Part shown: piece after piece, positions 43,413 to 52,090 of the stretch
Position numbering within the stretch: position 1 is the stretch's first letter
Layout: each line of letters begins with the position of its first letter
Assembly: GCF_013426895.1 (NCBI RefSeq)
Contig: NZ_AP023175.1
Location: forward strand, 1,302,001 to 1,366,000
Reading direction: 5' to 3'
DNA: 64,000 bases
Source: Paraburkholderia largidicola
GTDB taxonomy: Bacteria > Pseudomonadota > Gammaproteobacteria > Burkholderiales > Burkholderiaceae
Position numbers and translations under genes: made by a program
The notes under the pieces: generated by a model
Database searches by the model: none
Told to the model about the DNA's origin: nothing
The model's input: only the letters and a program-made list of their open reading frames with translations

Positions 43413-44567
43413 ATGAAAAAAACCCTTATCGCCGCGGGCATTCTCGGCGCCTTCGCAGCCACCGCCCACGCGCAAAGCAGCGTTACCCTGTACGGCACGC
43501 TGGACGCAGGCCTCATCTACACGAACAACCAGGCTGGCCACAGCAACTGGCAACAAGGCAGCGGCTCGGTTTCGGACACGTACTTCGGCCTGCGCGGCAG
43601 CGAAGACCTCGGTAATGGTCTGCACGCCATCTTCACGTTGGAAAGCGGCTTCAACCTGAACAACGGCAGCCTCAAGGAAAACAACACGCTGTTCAACCGT
43701 CAGGCGTACGTCGGTCTGCAAAGCAACCAGTACGGCACGGTGACCCTGGGCCGCCAGTATGACTCCATGGTCGACTACCTCGCGCCGCTGTCGGCAGCGG
43801 GCTCGGGCTTCGGCAACAACCTGGCCGGCCACCCGTTCGACAACGACAACCTCGACAACTCGTTCTCGGTCAAGAACTCGGTCAAGTACGCGAGCCCGAA
43901 CTTCGCAGGCCTGCAGTTCGGCGGCCTGTATGGCTTCTCGAACGAAGCTAACGGCTTCGCGGACAACCGGGCATGGAGCGCGGGCGCTTCGTACAAGAAC
44001 GGTCCGCTGAACGTCGCAGCCGCTTACCTGCAACTGAACAACTCGGGCAGCAACAACACGAACGGCGCGATCTCGGCAGGCGCGGGCGGCGCAGCGCAAC
44101 TGGCTGCACAAACGCAACGCACGTACGGCGTCGGCGCGAACTATACGTACGGCCCGGCAACCGTCGGCCTCGTGTACACGCACTCGCAACTGGACAACCT
44201 GCAGAGCGCGAATGTCGGCGGCACGTTCATCAACGGCATCTCGGGCACGAACCTGCACTTGGACAACTATGAAGTCAACGGTCGCTACGCGCTGACACCG
44301 GCACTGAGCCTGGCCGCTGCGTACACGTTCACGGACGGCAAGGTCTCGGGTTCGAACGGCGACGGTTCGCCGAAGTGGCACACGGTTTCGCTGCAAGGCG
44401 ACTACTCGCTGAGCAAGCGCACCGACGTGTACCTGGAAGGCGTGTATCAGCATGCTTCGGGCGAACTCGGCAACTTCGGCGCGAACGTCGCAGCGATCAA
44501 CACGCTGACGCCGTCGTCGACGCAAAACCAGACGGCTGTCGCTGTCGGCCTGCGTCACCGCTTCTAA
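43413..44567 (+). CDS. General outer-membrane porin, Burkholderia OpcP/Omp38-like
   Basis: 384 residues starting with a signal peptide (KKTLIAAGILGAFAATAHAQ) and continuing SSVTLYGTLDAGLIYTNNQ, the opening of betaproteobacterial trimeric porins. The constriction loop region and FNRQAYVGLQSNQYGTVTLGRQYD are recognisable, and the protein ends in the classic VGLRHRF with terminal Phe needed for outer-membrane assembly. Codon use is strongly biased toward GGC/AAC/CTG, consistent with high expression. It is followed by a strong terminator and preceded by a long AT-rich leader. Confidence 0.95.
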   Translation: MKKTLIAAGILGAFAATAHAQSSVTLYGTLDAGLIYTNNQAGHSNWQQGSGSVSDTYFGLRGSEDLGNGLHAIFTLESGFNLNNGSLKENNTLFNRQAYVGLQSNQYGTVTLGRQYDSMVDYLAPLSAAGSGFGNNLAGHPFDNDNLDNSFSVKNSVKYASPNFAGLQFGGLYGFSNEANGFADNRAWSAGASYKNGPLNVAAAYLQLNNSGSNNTNGAISAGAGGAAQLAAQTQRTYGVGANYTYGPATVGLVYTHSQLDNLQSANVGGTFINGISGTNLHLDNYEVNGRYALTPALSLAAAYTFTDGKVSGSNGDGSPKWHTVSLQGDYSLSKRTDVYLEGVYQHASGELGNFGANVAAINTLTPSSTQNQTAVAVGLRHRF

Positions 44568-44638
44568 GCTCTATAGGAACGACGCCACAGGCGGCCGGAG
44601 CGGATGACGATCCGCACCGGGCTGCCGGTGTCTTCCGT

Positions 44639-44674
44639 AAAAACGCGCGCGTGCTGTCTGACGCGCGCGTTTTT
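44639..44674 (+). terminator. Porin gene terminator
   Basis: A 12-bp stem (aaaaacgcgcgc, 44639-44650, with gcgcgcgttttt, 44663-44674) encloses a 12-base loop, and T residues continue past the stem. It lies 72 bp beyond the porin stop. A textbook intrinsic terminator. Confidence 0.85.
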
Positions 44675-44841
44675 TTATGCTCGATGCGAAGACGCGAACC
44701 GGCGTACGCATACCCCGAAACATTCGTTGACACTTTTCTTTCGGTTTACTAATGATTTGATTCTGTCTGTCGTTAAATGCTTACACGCGCCAGATACATC
44801 TGACAGAACGCGCGCGATTCAATAACAAAATCGGAGAGCAT

Positions 44842-45261
44842 ATGACGACGATCAGACGGGCGGGCGCGCTCGCGCTGTTGCTGGCGGCCAGTTCGGCCGC
44901 ACACGCGGGACTCGATTGCAGCGGCTCGCGTGGCGGCTGGCGAGTGCAGTCCTCGGATAGCTGGACAGGCAGCGACAAACTCACACACTTCGCGGTATCC
45001 GCGCCGTTCGGCGCGCTGGGCGCGTACCTCGCGCGCGACACGCAACATCCCGTCGTCTACGGGACGCTGATCGGCACCGTGCCGGGCCTCGCGAAAGAAG
45101 TGTTCGACGGCACCTGCCGCACCGACGGCTTCTCCTACAAAGACCTTGCAGCCGACGCGCTCGGCGCGCTGACGGGCGCGGCGCTGACGCACTGGGCAAT
45201 CATGTACCAGCGCACGGCACGGGGCACGACGCTCGGGCTCGCGTACAGGAGTCGCTTCTAG
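44842..45261 (+). CDS. YfiM/DUF2279-like exported protein
   Basis: 139 residues with a signal peptide (RRAGALALLLAASSAAHA). The mature part carries the pattern DKLTHFAVSAPFGALG, then GLAKEVFD, then FSYKDLAADALGALTG, which is the arrangement of the YfiM family of small envelope proteins. Function unknown. Two hydrophobic segments after the signal could be membrane-embedded. The ribosome site GGAGA lies about eight bases before the ATG. Confidence 0.78.
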   Translation: MTTIRRAGALALLLAASSAAHAGLDCSGSRGGWRVQSSDSWTGSDKLTHFAVSAPFGALGAYLARDTQHPVVYGTLIGTVPGLAKEVFDGTCRTDGFSYKDLAADALGALTGAALTHWAIMYQRTARGTTLGLAYRSRF

Positions 45262-45485
45262 ACAGCACGCCCCGCGATCCGCTTCGAATTAATTTCTCAC
45301 ACGATGCGCATGCGCATCCGGCTTGCATCGGTATACTTCGGCCAGAGCCGTTTTTGCAGTCGATAACATTTCGTTCGAAGTTCATCCATCGAATGAGCGT
45401 GGCGGCGCAAGCGGTTTCGTCGCGAAGCCTTGCGCTTCGCTTGCGCCCACGTACCCCGCAGCACGGAGACGCCGACGACACAACC

Positions 45486-45824
45486 ATGAAACGACTCATC
45501 CTTCTTGCCCCTATCGCCTTGCTCGCCGCGTGTGGCTCGTCGCGCGGTCCCGACGCCAGCGCTTCTTCCCAACCGATGGTGTATGTCTCGTCAGCGCGGC
45601 CCGCGTCGGACATCGCGCGCTGCCTCGACAGCCGTCTGTCGCGCGTGCATGTATCGAAGAACAACGGCGTGACCGATCTGACCGTTGGCTCATCGTCGAA
45701 CGGTTCGTACTTCATCACGCTGACGCCTTCGAATGGCGGCTCCGTCATCAAGGTCGTGCGCGGCACGGGCGACGATCCGCCCGAAGAAGAAATGCGCTTT
45801 GCAATCGCGCGTTGCACGACCTGA
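45486..45824 (+). CDS. Small lipoprotein
   Basis: 112 residues from ATG 45486. The N-terminus MKRLILLAPIALLAACGSS contains a lipobox (LLAAC), so the mature protein of about 97 residues is probably lipid-anchored. The rest (RPASDIARCLDSRLSRV, then short beta-strand-like segments with NGSYFITLTP) has no recognised domain; two further Cys near positions 45 and 110 could pair. It sits between the YfiM-like gene and a DUF457-type membrane protein on the same strand. Confidence 0.78.
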   Translation: MKRLILLAPIALLAACGSSRGPDASASSQPMVYVSSARPASDIARCLDSRLSRVHVSKNNGVTDLTVGSSSNGSYFITLTPSNGGSVIKVVRGTGDDPPEEEMRFAIARCTT

Positions 45825-45953
45825 TGTGTAAATCTTCGTAACGGCACGACCGGTTGTCATAGCCCGCGCATGTCGCGGGCTATTTTTTTACATGCGCTTC
45901 TGCAAGAATGGCCGCCCGCGTTTTACCGCGACCTCCGTCGTCGCGCGACTTCA

Positions 45954-46463
45954 ATGGCATCGAGCAAGGCACATCACGCGACAGGCTGGGCGGCCGGCGT
46001 CATCTCCGTGGCGCTGGCCGCGCGTCATGGATTGCAAGGTCCGTTTCACGTGTGGGCGTGGCTTGCGCTCGTGGCAGGCGTCGCGGGTGCGACGGCGCCG
46101 GACTGGCTCGAGGTGGCGTGGTGGTCGCGCAGCAAGCGTCTGTGGATCACGCATCGCACGGCGACGCATTGGGGAATCGGCTGGCTCGCGGCGCTCTTCT
46201 TCTCATGGCAAGCGATGGCGCATCATCCCGCAGCCGCCGTTGCATTTGGCTTTGCATGCGGCGGCGTGATGCATCTGCTGGCCGACTGGCCGAATCCGCT
46301 CGGCGTGCCGTGGATTGTCGGACGCCATTCGTTGAAGCTCTGGAATAGCGGGCATTGCGATCTGATCGTCGTCGCCGCATCCTGGGTAGGCGCGTGGTTC
46401 GTCGTGTCGCATGTCTGGATGCCGCACGCGGCTCCGCTGACGCTATTGAGGCAACTGCTCTAG
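45954..46463 (+). CDS. DUF457/YdjM-type membrane-bound metal-dependent hydrolase
   Basis: About 169 residues from ATG 45954. It begins ASSKAHHATGWAAGV (His pair near the start), has DWLEVAWW and THRTATHWGIGW in the middle, then HLLADWPNPLGVPW, matching the membrane-bound hydrolase family in which conserved His and Asp residues could bind metal. Four hydrophobic helices. E. coli YdjM is in this family; the substrate is unknown. An upstream start at 45870 is possible but adds unrelated sequence. Confidence 0.8.
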   Translation: MASSKAHHATGWAAGVISVALAARHGLQGPFHVWAWLALVAGVAGATAPDWLEVAWWSRSKRLWITHRTATHWGIGWLAALFFSWQAMAHHPAAAVAFGFACGGVMHLLADWPNPLGVPWIVGRHSLKLWNSGHCDLIVVAASWVGAWFVVSHVWMPHAAPLTLLRQLL

Positions 46464-46514
46464 CCATCCGGTCCGCAACATCGCCTATGCGTCGATAGGC
46501 GTGCACCGGGTCCG

Positions 46515-46564
46515 TATAATGGCGACCCGCGACGGCAGCATCACGCACTCGATGCCTGCCGTCC
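46515..46564 (+). promoter_or_regulatory. Promoter -10 and leader hairpin of the AGCS symporter gene
   Basis: TATAAT at 46515-46520 is a consensus -10 box; I see no good -35. About 10 bp later a strong hairpin (gacggcagcat, 46531-46541, pairing with atgcctgccgtc ending at 46562, one bulge) lies in the expected 5' leader, roughly 65 bp before the GTG start. No U-tract follows, so it is not an intrinsic terminator. Role unknown. Confidence 0.5.
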
Positions 46565-46629
46565 GTCCCTGCACATCCCGAATACCAAACGCCTGCTCTA
46601 GACAGGTCGACGCCTGAGAGGAAAGTCCC

Positions 46630-48219
46630 GTGGAAGATCTTTTCCAATCCGTGAACGCATTCTTTGCCTTCATTGCCCCCATCTCGGATTTCCTCTGGGA
46701 CTTTCCCACCAATTTCAAAAGCTATGCGCAGATTCCCGTGCTCGGGCAATTCCCGTTCGCGATTCTTTTGCTAGTCGGCGTCGGCATCCACTTTTCCATT
46801 CGCACACGCTTCGTCCAGACGATGAATGTCGGCAAGATCGTGCGCATCATGTTGCGGCGGCAATCGTCGAATACGGGCGTCAGCGCGCTCGCGTCGTTCA
46901 TGCTCGGACTGGCGATGCGCGCGGGGCCGGGCAATATCGTCGGCATCACGGGCGCGATTTCGGTCGGCGGCCCTGGCGCGTTGTTCTGGATGTGGGTGGC
47001 CGCGTTCTTCGGCATGGCGACGGCCTTCATGGAATCCACGCTCGCGCAGCTTTTCAAGGAACGGAAACACGACGAGTTCGTCGGCGGGTTGCCGTTCTAT
47101 GGGCGGCGCGTTCTCGGCGACCGGCGCGTGGTGGGCACGTTTCTGTCGCTGGTGTTCATCGTGTATGCGCTGTTCAACGTGCCGCCGCAAACCTTCAACG
47201 TGTTCACCGCGATCGGCACGATCGCCGATACCGTCTCGGGCACGCACCTCGCGCGCCAGTCGACGGTGTACTACGCGATCGCGGCGTGTCTGATCGTCGC
47301 GTGCTCGTTCATCATCATGGGCGGCATTCGCCGCGTGACCGCGTACACCGACGTGCTCGTCCCCATCAAGGCCGCACTGTTCTGCCTGATGTCGCTGATC
47401 ATCATTCTGATCAACCTGCCGCTGATTCCGTATTTCTTTCACGAAGTGATCGTCGGGGCATTCGCGCCGCATGCGCTTTTCGGCGGCGCGATCGGCACTG
47501 CGCTCGCGCAAGGCGTCAAACGCGGGCTGATGTCGAACGAAGCGGGACAAGGGACCATCACGATGGCAGCCGCCATCGCCGATAACGATCACCCGTGCGA
47601 GCAGGGCTTCGTGCAAAGCCTCGGCGTGTTTTTCGACACGATGGTGATCTGCACGATGACGGGCTTCATCGTCGTGATGGCGCATGTGTGGACGGGCACG
47701 GTCGACGGGCAGGCGTGGGAATCGGTGCGCGCGTCGAAGATCACGGTTTATCTGGCTTCCGTGCAAACGCTCGTGCCTGCAGCGGTGGCGCAGGCCGTGA
47801 AGATCGTGATGTGCGTGTGCTACGGCCTGTTCGCCTTTACCACGCTGCTCGGCATGATTTCGTTCGCCGAGATCTCGGCGAACTTCATTTCGCGCAGCCG
47901 CGCTTTCATCACGGGCATTCGTGTGGTGGGTTCGCTCGTGTTCGTGCCGTTCGGCGCGCTGACGGTGCTGGCCGGACTCGAACTGCCCAACCTCTGGGCG
48001 CTATCCGACCTGATGAACATCGTGATGGTGTTGCTCAACGTGCCGATCGTGCTGGTCGGGCAACGCCTCGTCTATAAGGCGCTCGCGCACTATCGCGCGA
48101 CGCGCGGTGGCCCGTTCGTGTCGGAACAGATCGGCGTGCGCACCGACTACTGGACGGCCGATCAGCGCAACGGTGTTCACCAGCAAGCCGAAGCGCAGAA
48201 AGAACGCGTCGGCAGCTAA
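46630..48219 (+). CDS. Alanine/glycine:cation symporter (AGCS) family protein
   Basis: 529 residues with at least ten hydrophobic helices. Starts at GTG 46630, with GAGGAAAG five to eight bases upstream. Family signatures are RAGPGNIVGITGAISVGGPGALFWMW near residue 100, FMESTLAQLFK, SNEAGQGTITMAAAIADNDHPCEQGFVQ near 300, and the FDTMVICTMTGF segment. These carriers import small neutral amino acids with Na+ or H+. It converges with an FAD oxidoreductase gene (ten bp between stops) that could act on an imported amino acid; this is only suggestive. Confidence 0.9.
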   Translation: MEDLFQSVNAFFAFIAPISDFLWDFPTNFKSYAQIPVLGQFPFAILLLVGVGIHFSIRTRFVQTMNVGKIVRIMLRRQSSNTGVSALASFMLGLAMRAGPGNIVGITGAISVGGPGALFWMWVAAFFGMATAFMESTLAQLFKERKHDEFVGGLPFYGRRVLGDRRVVGTFLSLVFIVYALFNVPPQTFNVFTAIGTIADTVSGTHLARQSTVYYAIAACLIVACSFIIMGGIRRVTAYTDVLVPIKAALFCLMSLIIILINLPLIPYFFHEVIVGAFAPHALFGGAIGTALAQGVKRGLMSNEAGQGTITMAAAIADNDHPCEQGFVQSLGVFFDTMVICTMTGFIVVMAHVWTGTVDGQAWESVRASKITVYLASVQTLVPAAVAQAVKIVMCVCYGLFAFTTLLGMISFAEISANFISRSRAFITGIRVVGSLVFVPFGALTVLAGLELPNLWALSDLMNIVMVLLNVPIVLVGQRLVYKALAHYRATRGGPFVSEQIGVRTDYWTADQRNGVHQQAEAQKERVGS

Positions 48220-48229
48220 CTGGCGGCGC

Positions 48230-49402
48230 TCACACGACGTTCTTCTCGACGATCGGCCGGTTTTCCAGCACGCGCGCAAAACCGAGCGAAGACAGATCGA
48301 GCGTCACGTACCGGTCGTGCAGGATGAGTTCGCTGACACCGCGCCCGGTTGCGGGTCCCTGCTGCAAGCCGTGGCCGCTGAACCCGTTGGCAAAGATGCA
48401 GTTGTCGACATCCGGGTGATGACCAATGATCGCGTTCTGATCCAGCACGTTGTACTCGTAGTACCCGGACCAGCAATGCTCGACGCGCAGCGCCTCGAAC
48501 TGCGGCACGCGATGCGCGAGCGTCGGCCAGATCACATCGTCGAATAGCGCGTGATCGACTTCGTCGAGCGGCAGATCGTCAGGATCGTTGTCCGCTGAGG
48601 GCGATGTGCCGCAGATAAACGACGTACCCTCGGGCCGAAAGTAAACGCCCGTCGGATCGATCAGCAACGGACAGTGTTCGAGCTTCGCTGGCGAGCTGAC
48701 GTTGAAAATGCTGCGGCGTCGCGCGAACACGGGCAGCTCGATACCCGCCATCAAAGCCACCCGCCGCGCCCACGCGCCCGCTGCATTCACGACCACATCG
48801 CACGGAAGAGTCTCGCCGCGCGAAGTCACGACCTGTGTGACGCGCCGCCCTTCGCGATGCAGCGCTGTGACGTCATCGGCAACGTAACGCGCGCCAAGCG
48901 CCTGCGCTTTCTTGCGCAACGCCTGCACGAGCCCATAGCCGTCGAACCAGCCCTCGCCCGTCTCGCCGAATGCGCCCGCGCTCAGGTCGTCAGTGTTGAG
49001 CCACGGAAAGCGCGCGCCCAATGCCGTCTTGTCGAGCAACGTGATGTCGGCGCCGAGACGCTTTTGCAGCGCGTGATTTTCGCGCAGCGTCGCTTCGCCC
49101 GAAGGCGTCGCGAGAAACAGATAACCGCCTTCGTGCAGATCGATGGAAGGCTTCGCGCCGTCGATCTCCAGACGCTCGCCGATCGTGCGCAGAAACTCGA
49201 TGCCGAACAGCGACATCTGAATGGAAAGCGGCGTAGAGAACTGCTGCCGGATCGACGCCGCCGACAACGCCGACGACGAGCGCGCATAAGTCGGATCGCG
49301 TTCGATCACGGTGACGCTGACCGTCGGGTCCGACAGACGCAAGAAATACGCGATCGAACTGCCGATCACGCCTCCACCGACAATGACGACTTTCGAACTC
49401 AC
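48230..49402 (-). CDS. DAO-type FAD-dependent amino-acid/amine oxidoreductase
   Basis: About 390 residues from GTG 49402, favoured because GGAG lies six bases upstream; an in-frame TTG at 49435 is less likely. The N-terminus holds the FAD Rossmann motif VVIVGGGVIGSSIAYFL and an acidic VIERD strand end. DVVVNAAGAWARRVALMAG and the FANGFSGHGLQQGPATGRGVSEL C-terminus belong to the glycine/D-amino-acid oxidase (DAO) family. It follows the aldehyde dehydrogenase gene by 130 bp on the same strand. By analogy with amaA-amaB it may oxidise pipecolate, but FOXRED1/sarcosine-oxidase-like functions fit the sequence equally. Confidence 0.85.
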   Translation of the reverse strand: MSSKVVIVGGGVIGSSIAYFLRLSDPTVSVTVIERDPTYARSSSALSAASIRQQFSTPLSIQMSLFGIEFLRTIGERLEIDGAKPSIDLHEGGYLFLATPSGEATLRENHALQKRLGADITLLDKTALGARFPWLNTDDLSAGAFGETGEGWFDGYGLVQALRKKAQALGARYVADDVTALHREGRRVTQVVTSRGETLPCDVVVNAAGAWARRVALMAGIELPVFARRRSIFNVSSPAKLEHCPLLIDPTGVYFRPEGTSFICGTSPSADNDPDDLPLDEVDHALFDDVIWPTLAHRVPQFEALRVEHCWSGYYEYNVLDQNAIIGHHPDVDNCIFANGFSGHGLQQGPATGRGVSELILHDRYVTLDLSSLGFARVLENRPIVEKNVV

Positions 49403-49532
49403 AGGCCACTCCAGACGAAGCGGGTCGGCAGGCAACGAATGCCCGCGACAGGTTGAAAACGTTAAGCAGATTGATCGAAGAAAGCGCGGCGCGTTTCGAG
49501 CTTGAGAAGCCGGGACACGCCGCGCCGAAGCA

Positions 49533-51032
49533 TCAGCCGATATTGAAGTCGATGCCTTGCGCCAGCGGCAGTGCCGACGAGTAGTTGACGGTGTTCGTCG
49601 CGCGCCGCATGTACGCCTTCCACGCGTCCGAGCCGGACTCGCGACCGCCGCCCGTTTCCTTCTCGCCGCCGAACGCGCCGCCGATTTCCGCGCCGCTCGG
49701 TCCGATATTCACGTTCGCGATGCCGCAATCGCTACCCGAATCCGACGTGAAGCGCTCGGCTTCGCGCAGGTCGGTCGTGAACACGCACGACGACAGGCCG
49801 TGATGCGCCGCGTTGTTCGCCGCGATGGCATCGTCGAAGTCCTTGTAGCGCAGCACGTAGAGAATCGGCGCGAACGTTTCCTTCAGCACGACGGCCGTTT
49901 GCGACGGCATTTCGACCAGCGCCGGACGCACGTAGTAGCCGCCTTCATAGCCCTTCACTTCGACGCGCTCGCCGCCGGACACCTTGCCGCCTTCGGCCGC
50001 TGCCTGTTGCAGCGCTTCCTGCATGCGCGCGAACGACTGCTTGTCGATCAGCGGTCCCATCAGCGTGCCCTTTTCGAGCGGATTGCCGATTGGCACCTTT
50101 GCATAGAGCTGCTTCAGACGCTCGACCGTTTGGTCATACACGCTGTCGTGCACGAACAGGCGGCGCAGCGACGTGCAACGCTGCCCGGCCGTGCCGACTG
50201 CCGAGAACAGGATGCCGCGCAGCGCCAGTTCCTGGTCGGCCGTCTGCGCGACGATGCCCGCATTGTTGCCGCCGAGTTCGAGCAGCGACCGACCGAAGCG
50301 CTTCGCCACTTCGACGCCGACCGTGCGGCCCATTTCCGTGCTGCCCGTCGCGCTGACGATCGACGCGCGCGGGTCCGCGACCAGCTTCGCGCCGACATCG
50401 CGCCCGCCGTTGACGACAGCCGTGAGGCCCGCGGGCGCATCGCCGAATTCCTTCAGTGCCTCGTTGAGAATCTGGTTGACGGCGAGCGCCGTCAACGGCG
50501 TTTTCTCCGACGGCTTCCAGACCACCGCGTTGCCGCACACCAGTGCGAGCGCGGCGTTCCACGACCACACGGCTGCCGGGAAATTGAACGCCGAGATCAC
50601 GACGCAGGTGCCCATGGGGTGCCACGATTCGGCCATCCGGTGGCCGGGGCGCTCCGATGCGATGGTCAGACCGTACAGCTGGCGCGACAGGCCGACCGCG
50701 AAGTCGCAGATGTCGATCATTTCCTGCACTTCACCGAGTCCTTCCTGCAGGATCTTGCCCGTCTCCAGCGTGATGATGCTGCCGAGCGCCTGCTTCTTCT
50801 CGCGCAGACGCTGGCCAAGCAGGCGCACGAGTTCGCCGCGGCGCGGCGCGGGCACGTTGCGCCATTGCTCGAATGCCTGTTTCGCGTTGGCCAGCACCGT
50901 ATCGACTTGCGCCGCCGACTGGCTGGCCACGCGGCCAATGAGTTCGCCCGTGATGGGCGAATGGACGGCGATGTCGCCCGCTTGCGTTGCGTCTGCAATG
51001 CCGAGATCGGCAAGGATGCTCGATGCGTTCAT
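49533..51032 (-). CDS. amaB: ALDH7/antiquitin-type aldehyde dehydrogenase, probable AmaB
   Basis: 499 residues from ATG 51032. Antiquitin-type features are WHPMGTCVVISAFNFPAAVWSWNAALALVCGN, the Glu base in LELGGNNAGIV, the catalytic Cys in GTAGQRCTSLRRLFVH, and the ending EIGGAFGGEKETGGGRESGSDAWKAYMRR, in which the FGGEKETGGGRE segment is diagnostic. The enzyme oxidises L-aminoadipate semialdehyde/piperideine-6-carboxylate to aminoadipate in lysine and pipecolate breakdown. It is divergent from an XRE-cupin regulator gene. Confidence 0.9.
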   Translation of the reverse strand: MNASSILADLGIADATQAGDIAVHSPITGELIGRVASQSAAQVDTVLANAKQAFEQWRNVPAPRRGELVRLLGQRLREKKQALGSIITLETGKILQEGLGEVQEMIDICDFAVGLSRQLYGLTIASERPGHRMAESWHPMGTCVVISAFNFPAAVWSWNAALALVCGNAVVWKPSEKTPLTALAVNQILNEALKEFGDAPAGLTAVVNGGRDVGAKLVADPRASIVSATGSTEMGRTVGVEVAKRFGRSLLELGGNNAGIVAQTADQELALRGILFSAVGTAGQRCTSLRRLFVHDSVYDQTVERLKQLYAKVPIGNPLEKGTLMGPLIDKQSFARMQEALQQAAAEGGKVSGGERVEVKGYEGGYYVRPALVEMPSQTAVVLKETFAPILYVLRYKDFDDAIAANNAAHHGLSSCVFTTDLREAERFTSDSGSDCGIANVNIGPSGAEIGGAFGGEKETGGGRESGSDAWKAYMRRATNTVNYSSALPLAQGIDFNIG

Positions 51033-51088
51033 CTGGATTCCCTTGATTTCCGATACGAAACAAAAGTAAGTTCGGAAACTATACACGC

Positions 51089-51102
51089 CGTCATTTATGA
51101 CG
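51089..51102. promoter_or_regulatory. Palindrome in the amaB-regulator divergent region
   Basis: cgtcatttatgacg, a perfect 6-bp inverted repeat around two bases, 57-70 bp upstream of the amaB start. It is a candidate operator for the adjacent XRE-cupin regulator. A second, looser inverted repeat (gatgtt ... aacatc, 51305-51325) lies just before the regulator's own start. Otherwise the gap 51033-51357 shows nothing. Confidence 0.4.
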
Positions 51103-51357
51103 ACAAGCGGCACTGCGACATGAACTTGCGCGATCCGCTGAAAGGCCGAAAACGGGGAGAAATGAGGGTTTTCCCGAGTTTGTACGCGTAGCGCTTTTCA
51201 GTGCGAGGCATCATCGTGCACACTCTGCGGGTGCGTTTCAGATCGGAAATCCGCTGGCATCCATCGCCCGCCGTGCTGGCCGGGCGGCGGTCCGCGAACA
51301 GGCCGATGTTATGATCGGAAACATCAAAAGCATTACGCCGCATAGTCATTCACGCCC

Positions 51358-51984
51358 ATGGATAGCTCGCTCACCAAGACACCCGAAAGCTCGACCTCGG
51401 ACCTCGGCCGCCGCGTGCGTGCCGCACGGCTCGCGCACGATCTGACGCTCGAAACGGCCAGCCGCCTGTGCGGCGTATCACGCTCCACGCTGTCGAAGAT
51501 CGAAAACGGCCTGATGTCGCCGACCTTCGACGTGCTGCAAAAGATCGTCGTGGGTCTGAAGATCGATCTGGGCGAGCTGTTCGGCTCGACGCCGAAAGTT
51601 AACGCGAGCGGCCGGCGCGCGCTCACGCGCAAGGACGCGGGTCAGCGCCACGCGTATCGCGGGTATCAGATGGAATTGCTGGCGACGGATCTCGCGCACA
51701 AGGCGATGTTGCCGTTTCGCATTCGTATCACCGCGCATACGCTCGATGCTTTTGATGACTGGGGTCGCCACGAGGGCGAAGAGTTTCTGTATGTGATCAG
51801 CGGCAGTGTGTGCCTGTACTCGGAGCTTTATGCTCCTACGCATCTGAATGCGGGGGATAGTCTTTATTTCGATAGCCGAACGGGGCATGCCGCGGTCTCG
51901 ACGAGCGAAGAAGACGCTGAGGTCTTGTGGATGGCGACGAGTGCTGATTTGCCAGTTTCTGGTGGCACTGCATCGAAGAAATAG
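51358..51984 (+). CDS. XRE-family regulator with C-terminal cupin domain
   Basis: 208 residues. Residues 15-75 are an XRE helix-turn-helix (GRRVRAARLAHDLTLETAS, CGVSRSTLSKIENGLMSPTFDVLQKI). Residues about 110-190 are a cupin (HEGEEFLYVISGSVCLYSELY, NAGDSLYFDSRTGHAAV). This architecture is common for regulators of amino-acid, putrescine or aromatic catabolism, with the cupin sensing a small ligand. It is transcribed divergently from amaB and probably controls it and the FAD oxidoreductase. The third inverted-repeat element follows about 90 bp after its stop. Confidence 0.92.
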   Translation: MDSSLTKTPESSTSDLGRRVRAARLAHDLTLETASRLCGVSRSTLSKIENGLMSPTFDVLQKIVVGLKIDLGELFGSTPKVNASGRRALTRKDAGQRHAYRGYQMELLATDLAHKAMLPFRIRITAHTLDAFDDWGRHEGEEFLYVISGSVCLYSELYAPTHLNAGDSLYFDSRTGHAAVSTSEEDAEVLWMATSADLPVSGGTASKK

Positions 51985-52005
51985 CGACCGTTGGTGGTCG
52001 CTGGT

Positions 52006-52090
52006 GTCTGCGGTTTGCCTTTGCGCTGGCGTCCGCGGTTTGCCTTTGCGCTGGCATCCGCGGTTTGCCTTTGCGCTGGCATCCGCGTTT
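52006..52090. repeat. 25-bp tandem repeat next to element copy 3
   Basis: Three consecutive 25-bp units (starting 52006, 52031 and 52056; consensus gtccgcggtttgcctttgcg plus ctggc) and the beginning of a fourth at 52081. The last unit blends into the left end of the inverted-repeat element (ctggcatccgcg). Related sequence in reverse (gcaaaccgcggatgcca) recurs at about 52738-52755 beyond the right end. Confidence 0.8.

Noticed and set aside
46615-46640. Resemblance of gaggaaagtcccgt to the RNase P RNA P4 sequence
   Set aside because: Only about 12 bases match; the partner P4 strand and the rest of the RNA are missing, and the stretch is the ribosome site of the symporter gene.
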